NCBI GenBank assembly: GCA_963281255.1
Contig: OY725491.1
Location: forward strand, 1,116,001-1,180,000
Source: Aphrocallistes beatrix
Taxonomy: Eukaryota; Porifera; Hexactinellida; Sceptrulophora; Aphrocallistidae
Direction of reading: 5' to 3'
Length of the DNA stretch: 64,000 nucleotides
This document shows, one piece after another, positions 55,123 through 64,000 of the stretch (within the stretch, counting starts at the first letter, position 1; every line of letters starts with the position of its first letter). The position numbers were made by a program, and so were the translations under genes. The notes under the pieces are model-generated. The model did not search any database. It had not been told where the DNA came from and saw nothing but the letters and a program-made list of their open reading frames with translations.

Positions 55123-58100
55123 CTACACTTCAACTCCATTGGTGATGGTAGGATTGCATAGAGAGAGTTTAACAATGTGGTTGTTGATGGTCTCCACCCA
55201 TTGGTCCCTTTCCTCGACAGAGGTAGCTGCCAACCGAATTCTCTTTCCTTTGTCTCCGCGGATCTGGAAAATGTGTTTGTAGCAATCCTCTGAAGGGATT
55301 GGGATGATGGTAGAGTTGGAGAGTTTGATGGAACCGCTGGGTCGAATCGGTAGACGCTGAACAGAAATACGATAAATTAATCTAAATCAAAATCCCCCCC
55401 CCCAATCTTCTCTACTAACTAGTTCGAGTATTACCTTAAAATTGCTAACGTTAGAGAGCTTAGCTCCTGCAAAGTATGTAATACGATTGCTTCCTTCTCT
55501 GAGAATGAACTTCCGTTTCTTCCAATTCACTCTGATTCCAGTCTTACACTAAAACCAATATCATCGTTTCAATTCAATATTTTGAAGCTACTTTGAAACA
55601 GTATCTGAACAGTTCAATCAAAATTAAATCCACAAAATAAATTTTATATACAGCCGACTCCGCTTAATAGGGCCACTGTTTAATCGGGCCAGCCGCTTAA
55701 TCGGGCCACTTTTGGTAGGACCAGAATAGCTCTCACACATAGAAGCTAATACAAAATATTTTCGGTTAATAGGGTTCTCCGCTTAATCGGGTCAAAATGT
55801 CCTCTGACCGATGTGGCCCTATTAAGCGGAGTCGACTGTATTTTAAAATTCCTTTTTGGAATAGAATTTAAAGTAATGCAGTTAGTTATGTATGAGATCT
55901 AACGCCATACTTACCTCTTTCAAGAGAAATCCTTGTAGAACAATCTCTCCCACTTCATTCGCCTACAAACATAACATACAGATAATATAGATGTCTCTTT
56001 TTCTGCAACTTCTCATCATTTGACATAAATTGAATTTACGAAACAGTAATGTAATATGAGGCAAATATAATGATAGGAGGAATGAATTGATTGGTATAGC
56101 ATAATTGAGTGAACTTAGGTCTTAGACAGACAGAGGGAGAGAGACAGAGGGGGAGGGGGGGGCAACAGACAGAGAGGGAAATTGAGAAGTAACGAAACCT
56201 GACCTGATCAAAAACATTATCATCATCATCATCATCCCCAGACGACAAAGACAAATTATGTAAGTCAGTGAGGGACTGGGACTTTACCAGCTTCCGTGGA
56301 GGACTATCCGCGAGTAGACTATTCTGACTGAATTCACGGGGAAGTGTGAAAAGAAAATCTCCTTCTTTAGAATACTGAGATCTCTCCTCGGTAGGAGAAG
56401 GTCGTGTTATATCTGATATGTCTCTAGACACGATAGAGAGGAAGGCTTGGTCTGTGATGGGTTCAAGCTGGGAGGTCTGACGTAACGTGACCTAAAATAA
56501 TACATTTAAATTCACTAAACTCATTTAGCTGTAGAAATGGAACAGTTTATCTCAAACCATTAAACATAAGAACTCAATCATTTTATTAAAGTGACTAAAT
56601 TTACTGGTTTTAACTACACACTTCAATATTCTCGTTAAGTTACTAAACGTAATTTTATGCTTTAATTAGACATAAATGTATTTATAGTCAACTGCCTCTC
56701 ACTCTAACGAAGCGCTCGAGATCTCGATTTATCTTTTAAAAGCGGAGTTTTTTACTAATAATGATTTAAGCTGGGTCCAAAGAATATCTGAGTTAACTAC
56801 ACTAGATTCTTCACTCTGAGTTCCAAATAAAAATTGAAGTCTCATTTATTTGAATAGCAAATAGCCATGTTCCGTCCAGTGAGACTGTCCATGTACGAGC
56901 AAGAGTACATAGTGGGAGGAGTAGAGAACTCCATTCGGGGGGACGGTAGGACAGAATCGGACTACAGAGACTTCAGTATAGAACTGGGAGTGGTGTCCAA
57001 TGCCTACGGATCGGCACGAGTGGATCTGCACTCCGACACTACACTCGTGATGTGTGCAGTCAAAGCGGAGCTGGTCTCCCCCGCGGAGGGACATCCGGAA
57101 GAAGGGAGGCTAGAGTTCTCTGTGGACTGCTCCCCTCTGGTGGGACCGGGGTTCGAGGGACACTCTGGAGATGCTATTGGTACGAACAACTCTACTCACA
57201 TGCAGGGCATTAGTCGATCGCGATCATTTTTGTTACTTGACACATTTTTTTAATCGGCACTAAAATTCGAAATACTAATCAAGCTTGGCTATCAGAATAC
57301 GTAATAGTCTTTAGTGCTGGAAGAAGACTAAAATTGATATAACAGCTTAGAAAAATAGAAAAAGTTAATGATGGTGAAGAGAGAAGACAATACAAATTTC
57401 CAAAAAGATTGGAAAATTGATCGAGCTAAAAAATATCGCGATCTTCCATCTGATCTTTCAAAAAAAATAAAAGATCAGCGATCCTAATGCCCTTACATAC
57501 TTACATGCAATACTTCCTCATGGTTACTCGTGTTTTTAGTCAATTAAATTGGAAAAAGAGTATGGAAGTATTTTTAAATATACTTAGAATGTTCGATATA
57601 ATTCAAAATTGTGAATTTTGGTCAAGCATTTTGCAGGAGATTTGTTGCAAACACTAATCATAATTTAAGTCATAAATCCCTCAAAGAAGTCCCTCACTAA
57701 ATGAATTCCTTATCATTGTAACACGCAGGCCTGGGGCTAACACATCTGGTGAAGAAGCTATTCCTGACGAGTCCGAATGCATTCAACACTCGCACGCTGT
57801 GTGTGCTGCCAGGCAGACAGTGCTGGTGTCTGTACGTGGACACTCTGGTCCTACAGATGGGAGGGAACCTGGCCGACGTGGTGGTGATGGCAGTGCGGGC
57901 GGCACTAGAGAACACGAGGCTGCCCAAGACGACAGTAGTGGCAGATGGTATGTCGCATGAACTGAGCTAATTCAACATTACGTAGTACAGTGATTACTGC
58001 CAACTCGTAATGTAAAATGTACCTTAATTACCTGTAATGGCTATTATAAGGTATTATGAAGCTAATAGCTATCCATATATATAGCTAGCTCCTAATATTA

Positions 58101-61100
58101 CAAAGTTACTTCTACTAATCGATTATTAATGTTATGGCTTATGAGAATATTACGATTTTATCGCTCTTAAAGACGATGGATTAACCCTAGTTGGACTTGG
58201 AATGTTGAAGTGAAAGTGAAAGTTAATTGAAAGTGAACTGAAAGTGAAAATGAAAGTGGGAATTTTCTATTTATACCTTTGACCCCAAGTCCAAGTAGGG
58301 TTAAAATCCATACTAAAGGAATGTCTCACGCTACAACACAATCAGTTGGCTGTATCAGACCAGGGATATGCGTAGTTACTGTCTTTGAATAACTTATGCG
58401 CCCCGGCGCTTATTTTTCTCGTGCTCAAAACCAAAAATTTAAACCGCCATATATTTTGCATATTATCTAACCTAAGGGGCTTATTCAGGGAAAGACAGTA
58501 TGTTCACTGTACTCTTGTCAAGGAGACGATCCTGAGATCGACGTATCGGATGACCCCACTAGCCAAGTGGAGCTGGACACGCGCGGGGTTCCTCTCTGCG
58601 TGACTCTGCGCAAGATAGGCAGCAAGCTGGTGGCGGACGCGAGGAGAGAAGAGGAGACCTGCAGCAAGGCCGGCCTCCACGTGATGGTGAATGAGAGAGG
58701 GAAGGTGTGCGGTATGCACATGTCGCAAGGTGGCAGTTTCACACCTCGACAGGTGTTGTCAGGTGTGGAGAGAGCGGTGAAGCAGGCAGGGGCGCTGTTC
58801 GAGATGATGCAAGAGAAGAGAGAGGCTGTGAGCGAAGGAGAAAGTCGTGGGACTTTTCTTAATTGAGTACTTCCTTATTTGGAATAGCATCTCTTCTACA
58901 CTTGTAGATTATGCTGTAGAGTTAATGCATAGTTTTATTGGATAAACATTCATTTGAGAGATTTCTGTAGTTTTTAGGTGTTTTATAAAGAGTGGGAAAT
59001 CATATAACATCCAATCATCAGAGACATCCTCGAATTCCTTAATTGATATACAGTCGACTCCGCTTAATTGGGACAAGTCTCCAGGAACGGAATGGTTCCC
59101 ATACATAGAAGCTAATACTAAATTCCATCGGTTAAGTGAGAACTCCGCTTAATCGGGACAAAATATCCGGAACCAAAGTGTCCCGATTAAGCGGAGTCAC
59201 CTGTATCTATTTTTAACTAACCGAATTTATGCACACGTATATTCCCACTACCGCTATGTCACAGTGTTACGAGCTACGAGTTACTAGCATCAATTAGCTA
59301 GTATAATAGCATTCACGTTGTTAGCTTAAAAGTGGTTAATGGCGATTTCTTACACTTCTCCAGTTATTAAATTTGAGAGAAATGCTAGTCCGATCCTAAC
59401 GACAACATAAGCACAATAATGTAAGTGTGTAGGAGTGAATCTTAGGTTTATAGGTGACTTACAAATCTGTAAAGGACTGTATTCTGGTCTCTGAAGAGAG
59501 AGAGGGACAGACTCTCTACTGGCTGTAGGTGTCCTCTCTGTATCAGATCTTGTCCTATCCGCTGTCCTTCCGAACGGTTGTCAGCGAAGGACCAACTCAT
59601 CAACCAGTCCACCACTGAAGATCCTATTCAAGCACATTGCATTACACCTCTAAGCTCTAGCTGAGTTGAATCATGGAAATCAGATTCGTTTGAAAATTAT
59701 TTGATTAGAGACGAATATTTTTAAAATAGGATTGGAATATAATTTTTTTGTGACAAAAATCAAGTAAAATTCTAATAAAATGGATTTTTATTCATCTTAC
59801 TTGTAAGTATCGGTATCATATGTTCGAAACTATATGAAACTATATGAAACTATTTGATAATTATTTTGTTTGCTTTTGTCAACAATAGATATATAAAGTA
59901 AACAAATTTCGAAATGAATCAGTGGAAGTAATTAATATTTGGTGTCTCTGTGGAAAGACGCTACGAAATTGCGCGAAGCAGCTTGTATTAAATATGCATC
60001 TGAAGTTCTGAATTAACAGACTCAGCATGTCTATTCTCTTACCAGTGAATACGTTGCGGAATATCTTCCCGTCCACGTTCTCTGTTCTAAGCGCCAATCC
60101 AGCTTGTCTATCCTGCATCGCCAGCACGATGTCTCTACCAATCAAAAACAGATGATGTTATAGTAGATTTTCAATAAAATACTAACATCATTAGATTTAT
60201 GGTTACACCGATTATTGAAAGAATAATCATTAAATTATATCTATTTAGATATTGCATAGGATGGATGTATTAATTTACGAATGTCTAAAATAGGCTTATA
60301 AGATACAAGGTACTAACCTCACATCTAGAGATGTATTCTCCGGGTCTAGCTGGTAGAGAGACAACTTCTTGATCCCGACACTGTTACGTTTTTGTATTGA
60401 AAGTGGCTACAGACATATTGAATAGGTAAATTAATAGGAAAGACAATCAATCAATCAATATTCTCGTACGTCGTCGTAATTATACACATCATTAATCTCA
60501 ACCCACATTTTGAATATCTTTCTGAAGTGTCTGGATCTGCTTCTCTATAGCGCGACCCCACATCTCGCACGACTCCTTGTCCAAGGCTTGGAGCAGGAAT
60601 TCTCTGCCTGACAGACCACACGTAACTTGTAGCAAACACTGTGGAGTGAGGAGGAATTAATATAGACCCATTCCTGGGTTTTAAAGTTGATCTAATGATG
60701 ACTTACGTTACGCTTCTTGTAGTTGTCGGGAGATAGGACTAGGGAGGCTCCTATCAGAGAAATAGTGCCAGCTGGTTCCTCATCCTATGTAGAGTAAATT
60801 CATACATAAATAAACACACTTTTCACTGAAAACACACTTATTCCACTCATAAATTCGAACAATTTTTATCAGCAACAATTGCGTATGTAACTCTAATAGA
60901 TGTGTACAAATAATTTCGAAAATTCTAAAAAAATATTTCTAAAAGTTTTATTTTAGCTGCATGATCATATCAAAGATAATAATGTTTATAGTCATAAATA
61001 TGCAAATTACTGACCCCTCGATTCTTGTAGTATCTGATCTCTCCTCTGTACAGAATGAACCATCTCGTCTTCCAGTTATGTCTCACGTGTCCCTATGAAT

Positions 61101-61306
61101 GATAGAGCTATGCCATAAAGATGTTCATTGAATTTAGTACCGAAATCTGTAATTTTTATTGGTTATCACTGAAACTTAGAATGAGTTATTAACACTGATA
61201 AAATAAGATTTACCTTTTTCACTAAAAATCCTTCTTTAATCGGTGCCAGAGTTAGGGCAGACTTGGATCTCTTCTTCGTAGGAATGCAACCAATATCTTC
61301 AGACAT
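55123..61306 (-). CDS. PLEK: Pleckstrin (PH-DEP-PH), 11 coding exons
   Basis: Exons (minus): 61306-61214, 61092-61015, 60784-60707, 60638-60507, 60406-60318, 60134-60043, 59623-59463, 56491-56204, 55962-55915, 55548-55435, 55356-55123. All phases agree and give 468 residues; vertebrate pleckstrins are about 350. PH1 (residues ~25-125): IKEGFLVKK, then HNWKTRWFILYRGEIRYYKN, with the basic K-x-N-W-K-x-R phosphoinositide loop, ending with CEMWGRAI. DEP (~160-240): SSVVDWLMSWSFADNRSEGQ and LIQRGHLQPV. An exon of 96 residues adds a linker with SPPRKLVKSQSLTDLH and a run of Asp. PH2: GFLLKE, RVNWKKRKFILREG, EERDQWVETINNHIV. Family role: a phosphoinositide-binding cytoskeletal and secretion adaptor at the plasma membrane. 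EXOSC7 lies antisense in the intron 56492-59462. The end of exon 4 is chosen by phase (donor GTGGGT). Confidence 0.92.
55651..55838. mobile_element. Pogo-like MITE, full copy
   Basis: CAGCCGACTCCGCTTAATAG and CTATTAAGCGGAGTCGACTG are inverted ends flanked by TA. Lies in a pleckstrin intron. Confidence 0.9.
56867..58866 (+). CDS. EXOSC7: Exosome complex subunit EXOSC7 (Rrp42), three exons, nested in pleckstrin intron
   Basis: Exons 56867-57179, 57729-57947 and 58523-58866 join in phase 1 at both junctions (GTACGA, GTATGT donors; CGCAG, GTCAAG acceptors) to give 291 residues, the same length as human EXOSC7. Matching blocks are YIVGGVENSIRGDGRTESDYRD in the RNase PH start, VVSNAYGSARVDLHSDTTLV, LEFSVDCSP, GLGLTHLVKK, CWCLYVDTLVLQMGGNLADV, AALENTRLPK, VSDDPTSQVELDTRGVPLCV and LFEMMQEKRE. 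It is part of the hexameric RNase PH-type ring of the RNA exosome (nucleus and cytoplasm), a structural rather than catalytic subunit in animals. It is transcribed opposite to its host gene, and codon use is GC-richer than the surroundings. Confidence 0.95.
57180..57728 (+). other. EXOSC7 intron 1
   Basis: AT-rich GT/AG intron without recognisable features; the frame continues past the donor only for about 24 codons of non-conserved sequence. Confidence 0.8.
57948..58522 (+). other. EXOSC7 intron 2
   Basis: AT-rich GT/AG intron. 58180-58310 has an inverted pair (AACCCTAGTTGGACTTGG and CCAAGTCCAAGTAGGGTT) around repeats of GAAAGTGAAA, a hairpin-like element. Confidence 0.75.
59051..59203. mobile_element. 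Pogo-like MITE, shorter copy
   Basis: CAGTCGACTCCGCTTAATTG and CGATTAAGCGGAGTCACCTG ends flanked by TA. In a pleckstrin intron, downstream of EXOSC7. Confidence 0.85.
59870..59996 (+). repeat. Solo copy of the GC-rich-end dispersed element
   Basis: TTTGTTTGCTTTTGTCAACA and AAGTAAACAAATTTCGAAAT resemble the internal unit, followed by a degraded GC-rich end (GCGCGAAGCAGCTTGTATTA). In a pleckstrin intron. Confidence 0.65.
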
Positions 61307-62051
61307 TTTAAATAAAACAAAATCCGAGTTAGTTTTTAGCTTGAAAAATGGTTTAAATACAACTTTTATAGAGTTGTGGTTGCTTTAGACTTTTATTAAA
61401 CTGAAACAGCTAGGACATCTAGCCTTGGCCTTATATAGACCACACAGATCATGAAAGTATGTACCTACGATATGAAATCATCAGATTCAAGCAGTGCTCT
61501 TCAAATCCTTTCTAACACAAATGAATGGATTAAGTAGGATGAGCTAGGCATTATGTGTTTATAAAACAAGCAATTCTGCAATATCGCATTACTTTGTATG
61601 GAATTGAACTGTTGGAGTATGAATCGGGTCTACGTGGTTACAGAAAACAATGAAATCGCAAGTACTTAAGGAATAAATTTGTGATGATACAACCTCCTAA
61701 ATTTGTGAGTGTAAGAGTATTCTTGTGCAGAATTTATTATTAATGAAATACAGTATAGATCTAGGAACCAATTTGTTCTATGGAATCAAACTGATTGTTT
61801 TTAGTAGCTAAGCTAATGCATTTTGAAGAAAATCACTTTATACGAAAGTTATGAAAGACATTATTAGAATTAGACAAATCATTGTGCAGAATAGTTCAGG
61901 TGAGTTCAACATTCACGAACTTTCACATTATAAAAAGTGAATAAGCAATTTTCAGAGTTCATATGCAATACCGAACAAAAGTATTCGAACAATCGTGTCT
62001 GGTGGCAAGTGGTTTAGCGATAAACTTGGAAATTCTAGTGATTATATAATA
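61307..62051. other. Intergenic region upstream of pleckstrin
   Basis: AT-rich, no gene seen; probably holds the pleckstrin promoter on the minus strand. Confidence 0.5.
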
Positions 62052-62222
62052 CAGTCGACTCCGCTTAATAGGGCCACTGTTTAATCGGGTCACTTTTGGC
62101 AGGACCGGAATAGCTCTCACACATAGAAGCTAATACAAAATATTTTCGGTTAATAGGGTCCTCCGCTTAATCGGGGCAAAATGTCTTCTGACCGATGTGG
62201 CTCTATTAAGCGGAGTCGACTA
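62052..62222. mobile_element. Pogo-like MITE, full copy
   Basis: CAGTCGACTCCGCTTAATAG and CTATTAAGCGGAGTCGACTA ends flanked by TA; interior nearly the same as 55651-55838. Confidence 0.9.
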
Positions 62223-62408
62223 TGTATTTCTTAGCAGATAGTGTATGAATACTTTATATCATTATTCCCATAGTTGACTCATTTTAGAAGAATATATTAT
62301 TTAAATTACTGCGGTATGATAAACATTTGGTCAGGTACAGCATTATTGCTTTATTTATCGATAAAATTGATCATTTATGCACATATTTATACGCCACATG
62401 TATCACTA

Positions 62409-62489
62409 CAGAGCGTCTCAAAAGTTGTTTCCGGGGGTACAATTAATAGTTAATAGTAAAACCGGAAAAAACTTTTGAGGGGCGCCCTG
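62409..62489. mobile_element. Tiny MITE with inverted ends
   Basis: CAGAGCGTCTCAAAAGTTGT and AACTTTTGAGGGGCGCCCTG, flanked by TA, only about 80 bp. Confidence 0.75.
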
Positions 62490-62500
62490 TATGTTATTTA

Positions 62501-62735
62501 CAGGGTGTAACAAAAGTGGTCACCTTTCATCTTAGCACAAATTTAATAGGTCAACAAAAATTTGATAATGGGAAAGGAAAAGTGCATTTCGCAAATGGTG
62601 TGATGTCACAAAATATAGTAATGCGTGATAGAGCTAACGACAGGCTAAGAGTTTTGTATTTGGTTACTATTGGTTCGATATCAATCAAGCATAATGATGA
62701 ATAATCTAGGGTGACAACACTTTTGTTACACCTTG
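62501..62735. mobile_element. Mariner-type MITE
   Basis: CAGGGTGTAACAAAAGTGGT and CACTTTTGTTACACCTTG are inverted ends with TA on both sides. Eleven bases after the previous element, so the two are adjacent insertions. Confidence 0.85.
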
Positions 62736-63022
62736 TAGTATGCAAACTGATGCACTACATATCAGTAGGGCAGCCTCTCAAGTGGCACTAGCCACCCCCT
62801 CGGGGGGTTAGTCCTCCTTGAAAATATTATAGACCCCTTAACCCCCTTGAAATACAGCCAGAAAAAGATCTTGAAATCTTGTAATTGAAACACATAACAT
62901 AGTTCGTATAATTAAAAGCAAGAAGCATGGAAAGTGATAAAACGATGCTCAAAGACACGAAATATACAAAGAAATTCTAAAATAAAAGCAAAGCTATGGC
63001 CCACATTTGAAACTATTGGCAT

Positions 63023-63521
63023 TTAAGTGGGAGGAGCTGTTAGTAAGAGAGGTGTTAGGTCATTTGGTTTGTGTCTCTCCGCAAAAGATGACACAGGAGA
63101 TCCAACCACCAAAATATGGTTCCCTTTAATCCAAAATCTCCACACACCTTTATGGAACCCTCTAGCATCGAGATCCCACAGCTTAAAACATTTCGCAATT
63201 TGCATCCAAGTATCAAAATGCACGCGAGTCTCCATAGCGATGTAGAGTACGTAAACTTCCCCAGTTGTACCAGGGATGAAATCTTCATCGCAAGGGTGTT
63301 TGTTATGGTCCAGGATTCGTGCGCTACTGAGGAGATTGTGGATTAGCAGGTCGTAGCGGTCTGCGGTTAGTTGGTTGATGTTCTCCAGTCGGGTGTTAGG
63401 GTCCGTGTTGATGGCGTGTCTCTTGAAGTAGAGGTCGTGGAAGTAAGGATTCATGTTCAGTCCCGATTGTCCAAAGTGGAAGGTTCGTGACACGTCTGGA
63501 ATGATGCACTCTCTGTCTTTT
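63023..63521 (-). CDS. POMGNT1: POMGNT1, last exon
   Basis: Protein O-mannose beta-1,2-N-acetylglucosaminyltransferase 1 adds GlcNAc to O-mannose on alpha-dystroglycan and other proteins in the Golgi (known for the family). The exon starts after the acceptor CATTCCGTTAG at 63522 with RECIIPDVSRTFHFG, then LNMNPYFHDLYFKRHAINTD, SSARILDHNKHPCDEDFIPG, FDTWMQIAKCFKLWDLDARG and HKGVWRFWIKGNHILVVGSP. This follows human POMGNT1 through to a few residues before its C-terminus, so the catalytic domain's end is intact. Confidence 0.96.
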
Positions 63522-63562
63522 CTAACGGAATGAGGCAAAATAATATTTTGACAGACGTACTG

Positions 63563-63669
63563 TTAACTGTAGAATGCCCAGCATTTATAAGGCTTCAGTG
63601 CCATAGAAAATGGCTGGGAGACATCCGCGATATCGGGGACACTGTGTCCCCTCGGGAATTCTACGGTTA
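63563..63669. mobile_element. Palindromic MITE, reverse copy of 52675-52780
   Basis: TTAACTGTAGAATGCCCAGC to GGAATTCTACGGTTAA with the shared centre GACATCCGCGATATCGGGGA. In the POMGNT1 intron, next to a degenerate pogo-like MITE (63670-63808). Confidence 0.85.
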
Positions 63670-63808
63670 ATCCGCTTAATCGGGAGAGATCTGTCTCGAT
63701 ATTTTTTCAGGATTAAGAGTTCCGAATTAACCGATGAAATTTAGCTTCTATGAATGGGAACTATTCCGCTCATGGAGATTTGTACCAATTAAGTGGAATC
63801 GACTGTTA
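63670..63808. mobile_element. Degenerate pogo-like MITE
   Basis: Contains CCGCTTAATCGGGAGAG, TTAGCTTCTATGAATGGGAA and TTAAGTGGAATCGACTG, a diverged version of the 62052 family, possibly end-joined to the preceding MITE. Confidence 0.65.
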
Positions 63809-63896
63809 TTAAATCAAGAATAGTACTGCATAGATGTAAGGACTCTGGTTTTTTAATACAAATTTTTAATATATAATTTTAAACTGGACATCTCAC

Positions 63897-64000
63897 CTGA
63901 TGAAGTCAGTTCGCATCCACATGTCCCAGTCCCAGAACTTGTCGGGTCCAGGCCACTGCGGTTCCAACTCTTCCACGAATAGTTTCCTCTCCAGCATCCA
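63897..64000 (-). CDS. POMGNT1: POMGNT1, penultimate visible exon (runs off the right edge)
   Basis: Reads [20 protein letters not shown] and [14 protein letters not shown] on the minus strand, matching the conserved DWDMWMR block of POMGNT1/MGAT1-type enzymes. Donor GTGAGA at 63896; phase joins the exon at 63521. The 5' part of the gene is outside the window. Confidence 0.95.

Noticed and set aside
1..64000. CRISPR array, operons or bacterial origin
   Set aside because: Spliced animal genes cover the window, and the only regular repeats (140-bp units) lack unique spacers.
1..64000. tRNA or rRNA genes
   Set aside because: I looked for cloverleaf and conserved rRNA segments by eye and found none; a covariance-model search would be decisive.

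Overview
This window is nuclear DNA from an animal. It is strongly AT-rich, uses the standard code, and its genes are split by short GT/AG introns. Every conserved gene I recognise is an animal gene: a GABA-B-type class C receptor, a plexin, TTLL4, the exosome subunit EXOSC7, pleckstrin and POMGNT1. The mix of GABA-B-like receptors, TRAF-like proteins, a plexin and dense small DNA transposons would suit a non-bilaterian animal such as a sponge. That placement is an inference, not something a single diagnostic sequence proves.

Layout. 1-3.3 kb, minus: ligand-binding and first membrane segments of a GABA-B-like receptor that runs off the left edge. 4.25-43.83 kb, minus: a plexin. Fourteen exons join in consistent reading phase from signal peptide to transmembrane segment. 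Its cytoplasmic GAP region is not visible in the window. 5.97-7.25 kb, plus: a TRAF-like zinc-finger gene inside a plexin intron. 12.86-38.17 kb: one 25-kb plexin intron, between the first PSI halves, holding about sixteen loci of an unrecognised family of intronless, alpha-helical proteins on both strands (ten open, six broken). 44.2-46.1 kb, minus: TTLL4-like glutamylase. 49.0-54.3 kb, plus: three tandem copies of a second unrecognised family, helical with a long glycine-rich hydrophobic centre; only the middle copy is open. 55.1-61.3 kb, minus: pleckstrin (PH-DEP-PH) with EXOSC7 nested antisense in one intron. 63.0 kb to the right edge, minus: the C-terminal part of POMGNT1.

The most interesting system is the expansion inside the plexin intron and its possible counterpart at 49-54 kb. 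Both are fast-evolving, tandemly duplicated, intronless or nearly so, full of pseudogenes, and built as helix, hydrophobic centre, helix. The intron family has long forms with a central hydrophobic stretch and short forms that lack it, and it shares a C-terminal Cys-Gly-Leu...Cys-Ser...Ala-Trp signature. I cannot assign a function; a lineage-specific defence or recognition family is a guess.

Repeats are abundant: hAT-type MITEs with 8-bp target duplications, pogo/Tc1-type MITEs flanked by TA, a dispersed element with a GC-rich end and 140-bp internal tandem repeats, and fragments of P-element/THAP9-like and Tc1/mariner-like transposases. Several apparent frameshifts, some in homopolymers, could be pseudogene decay or assembly indels.
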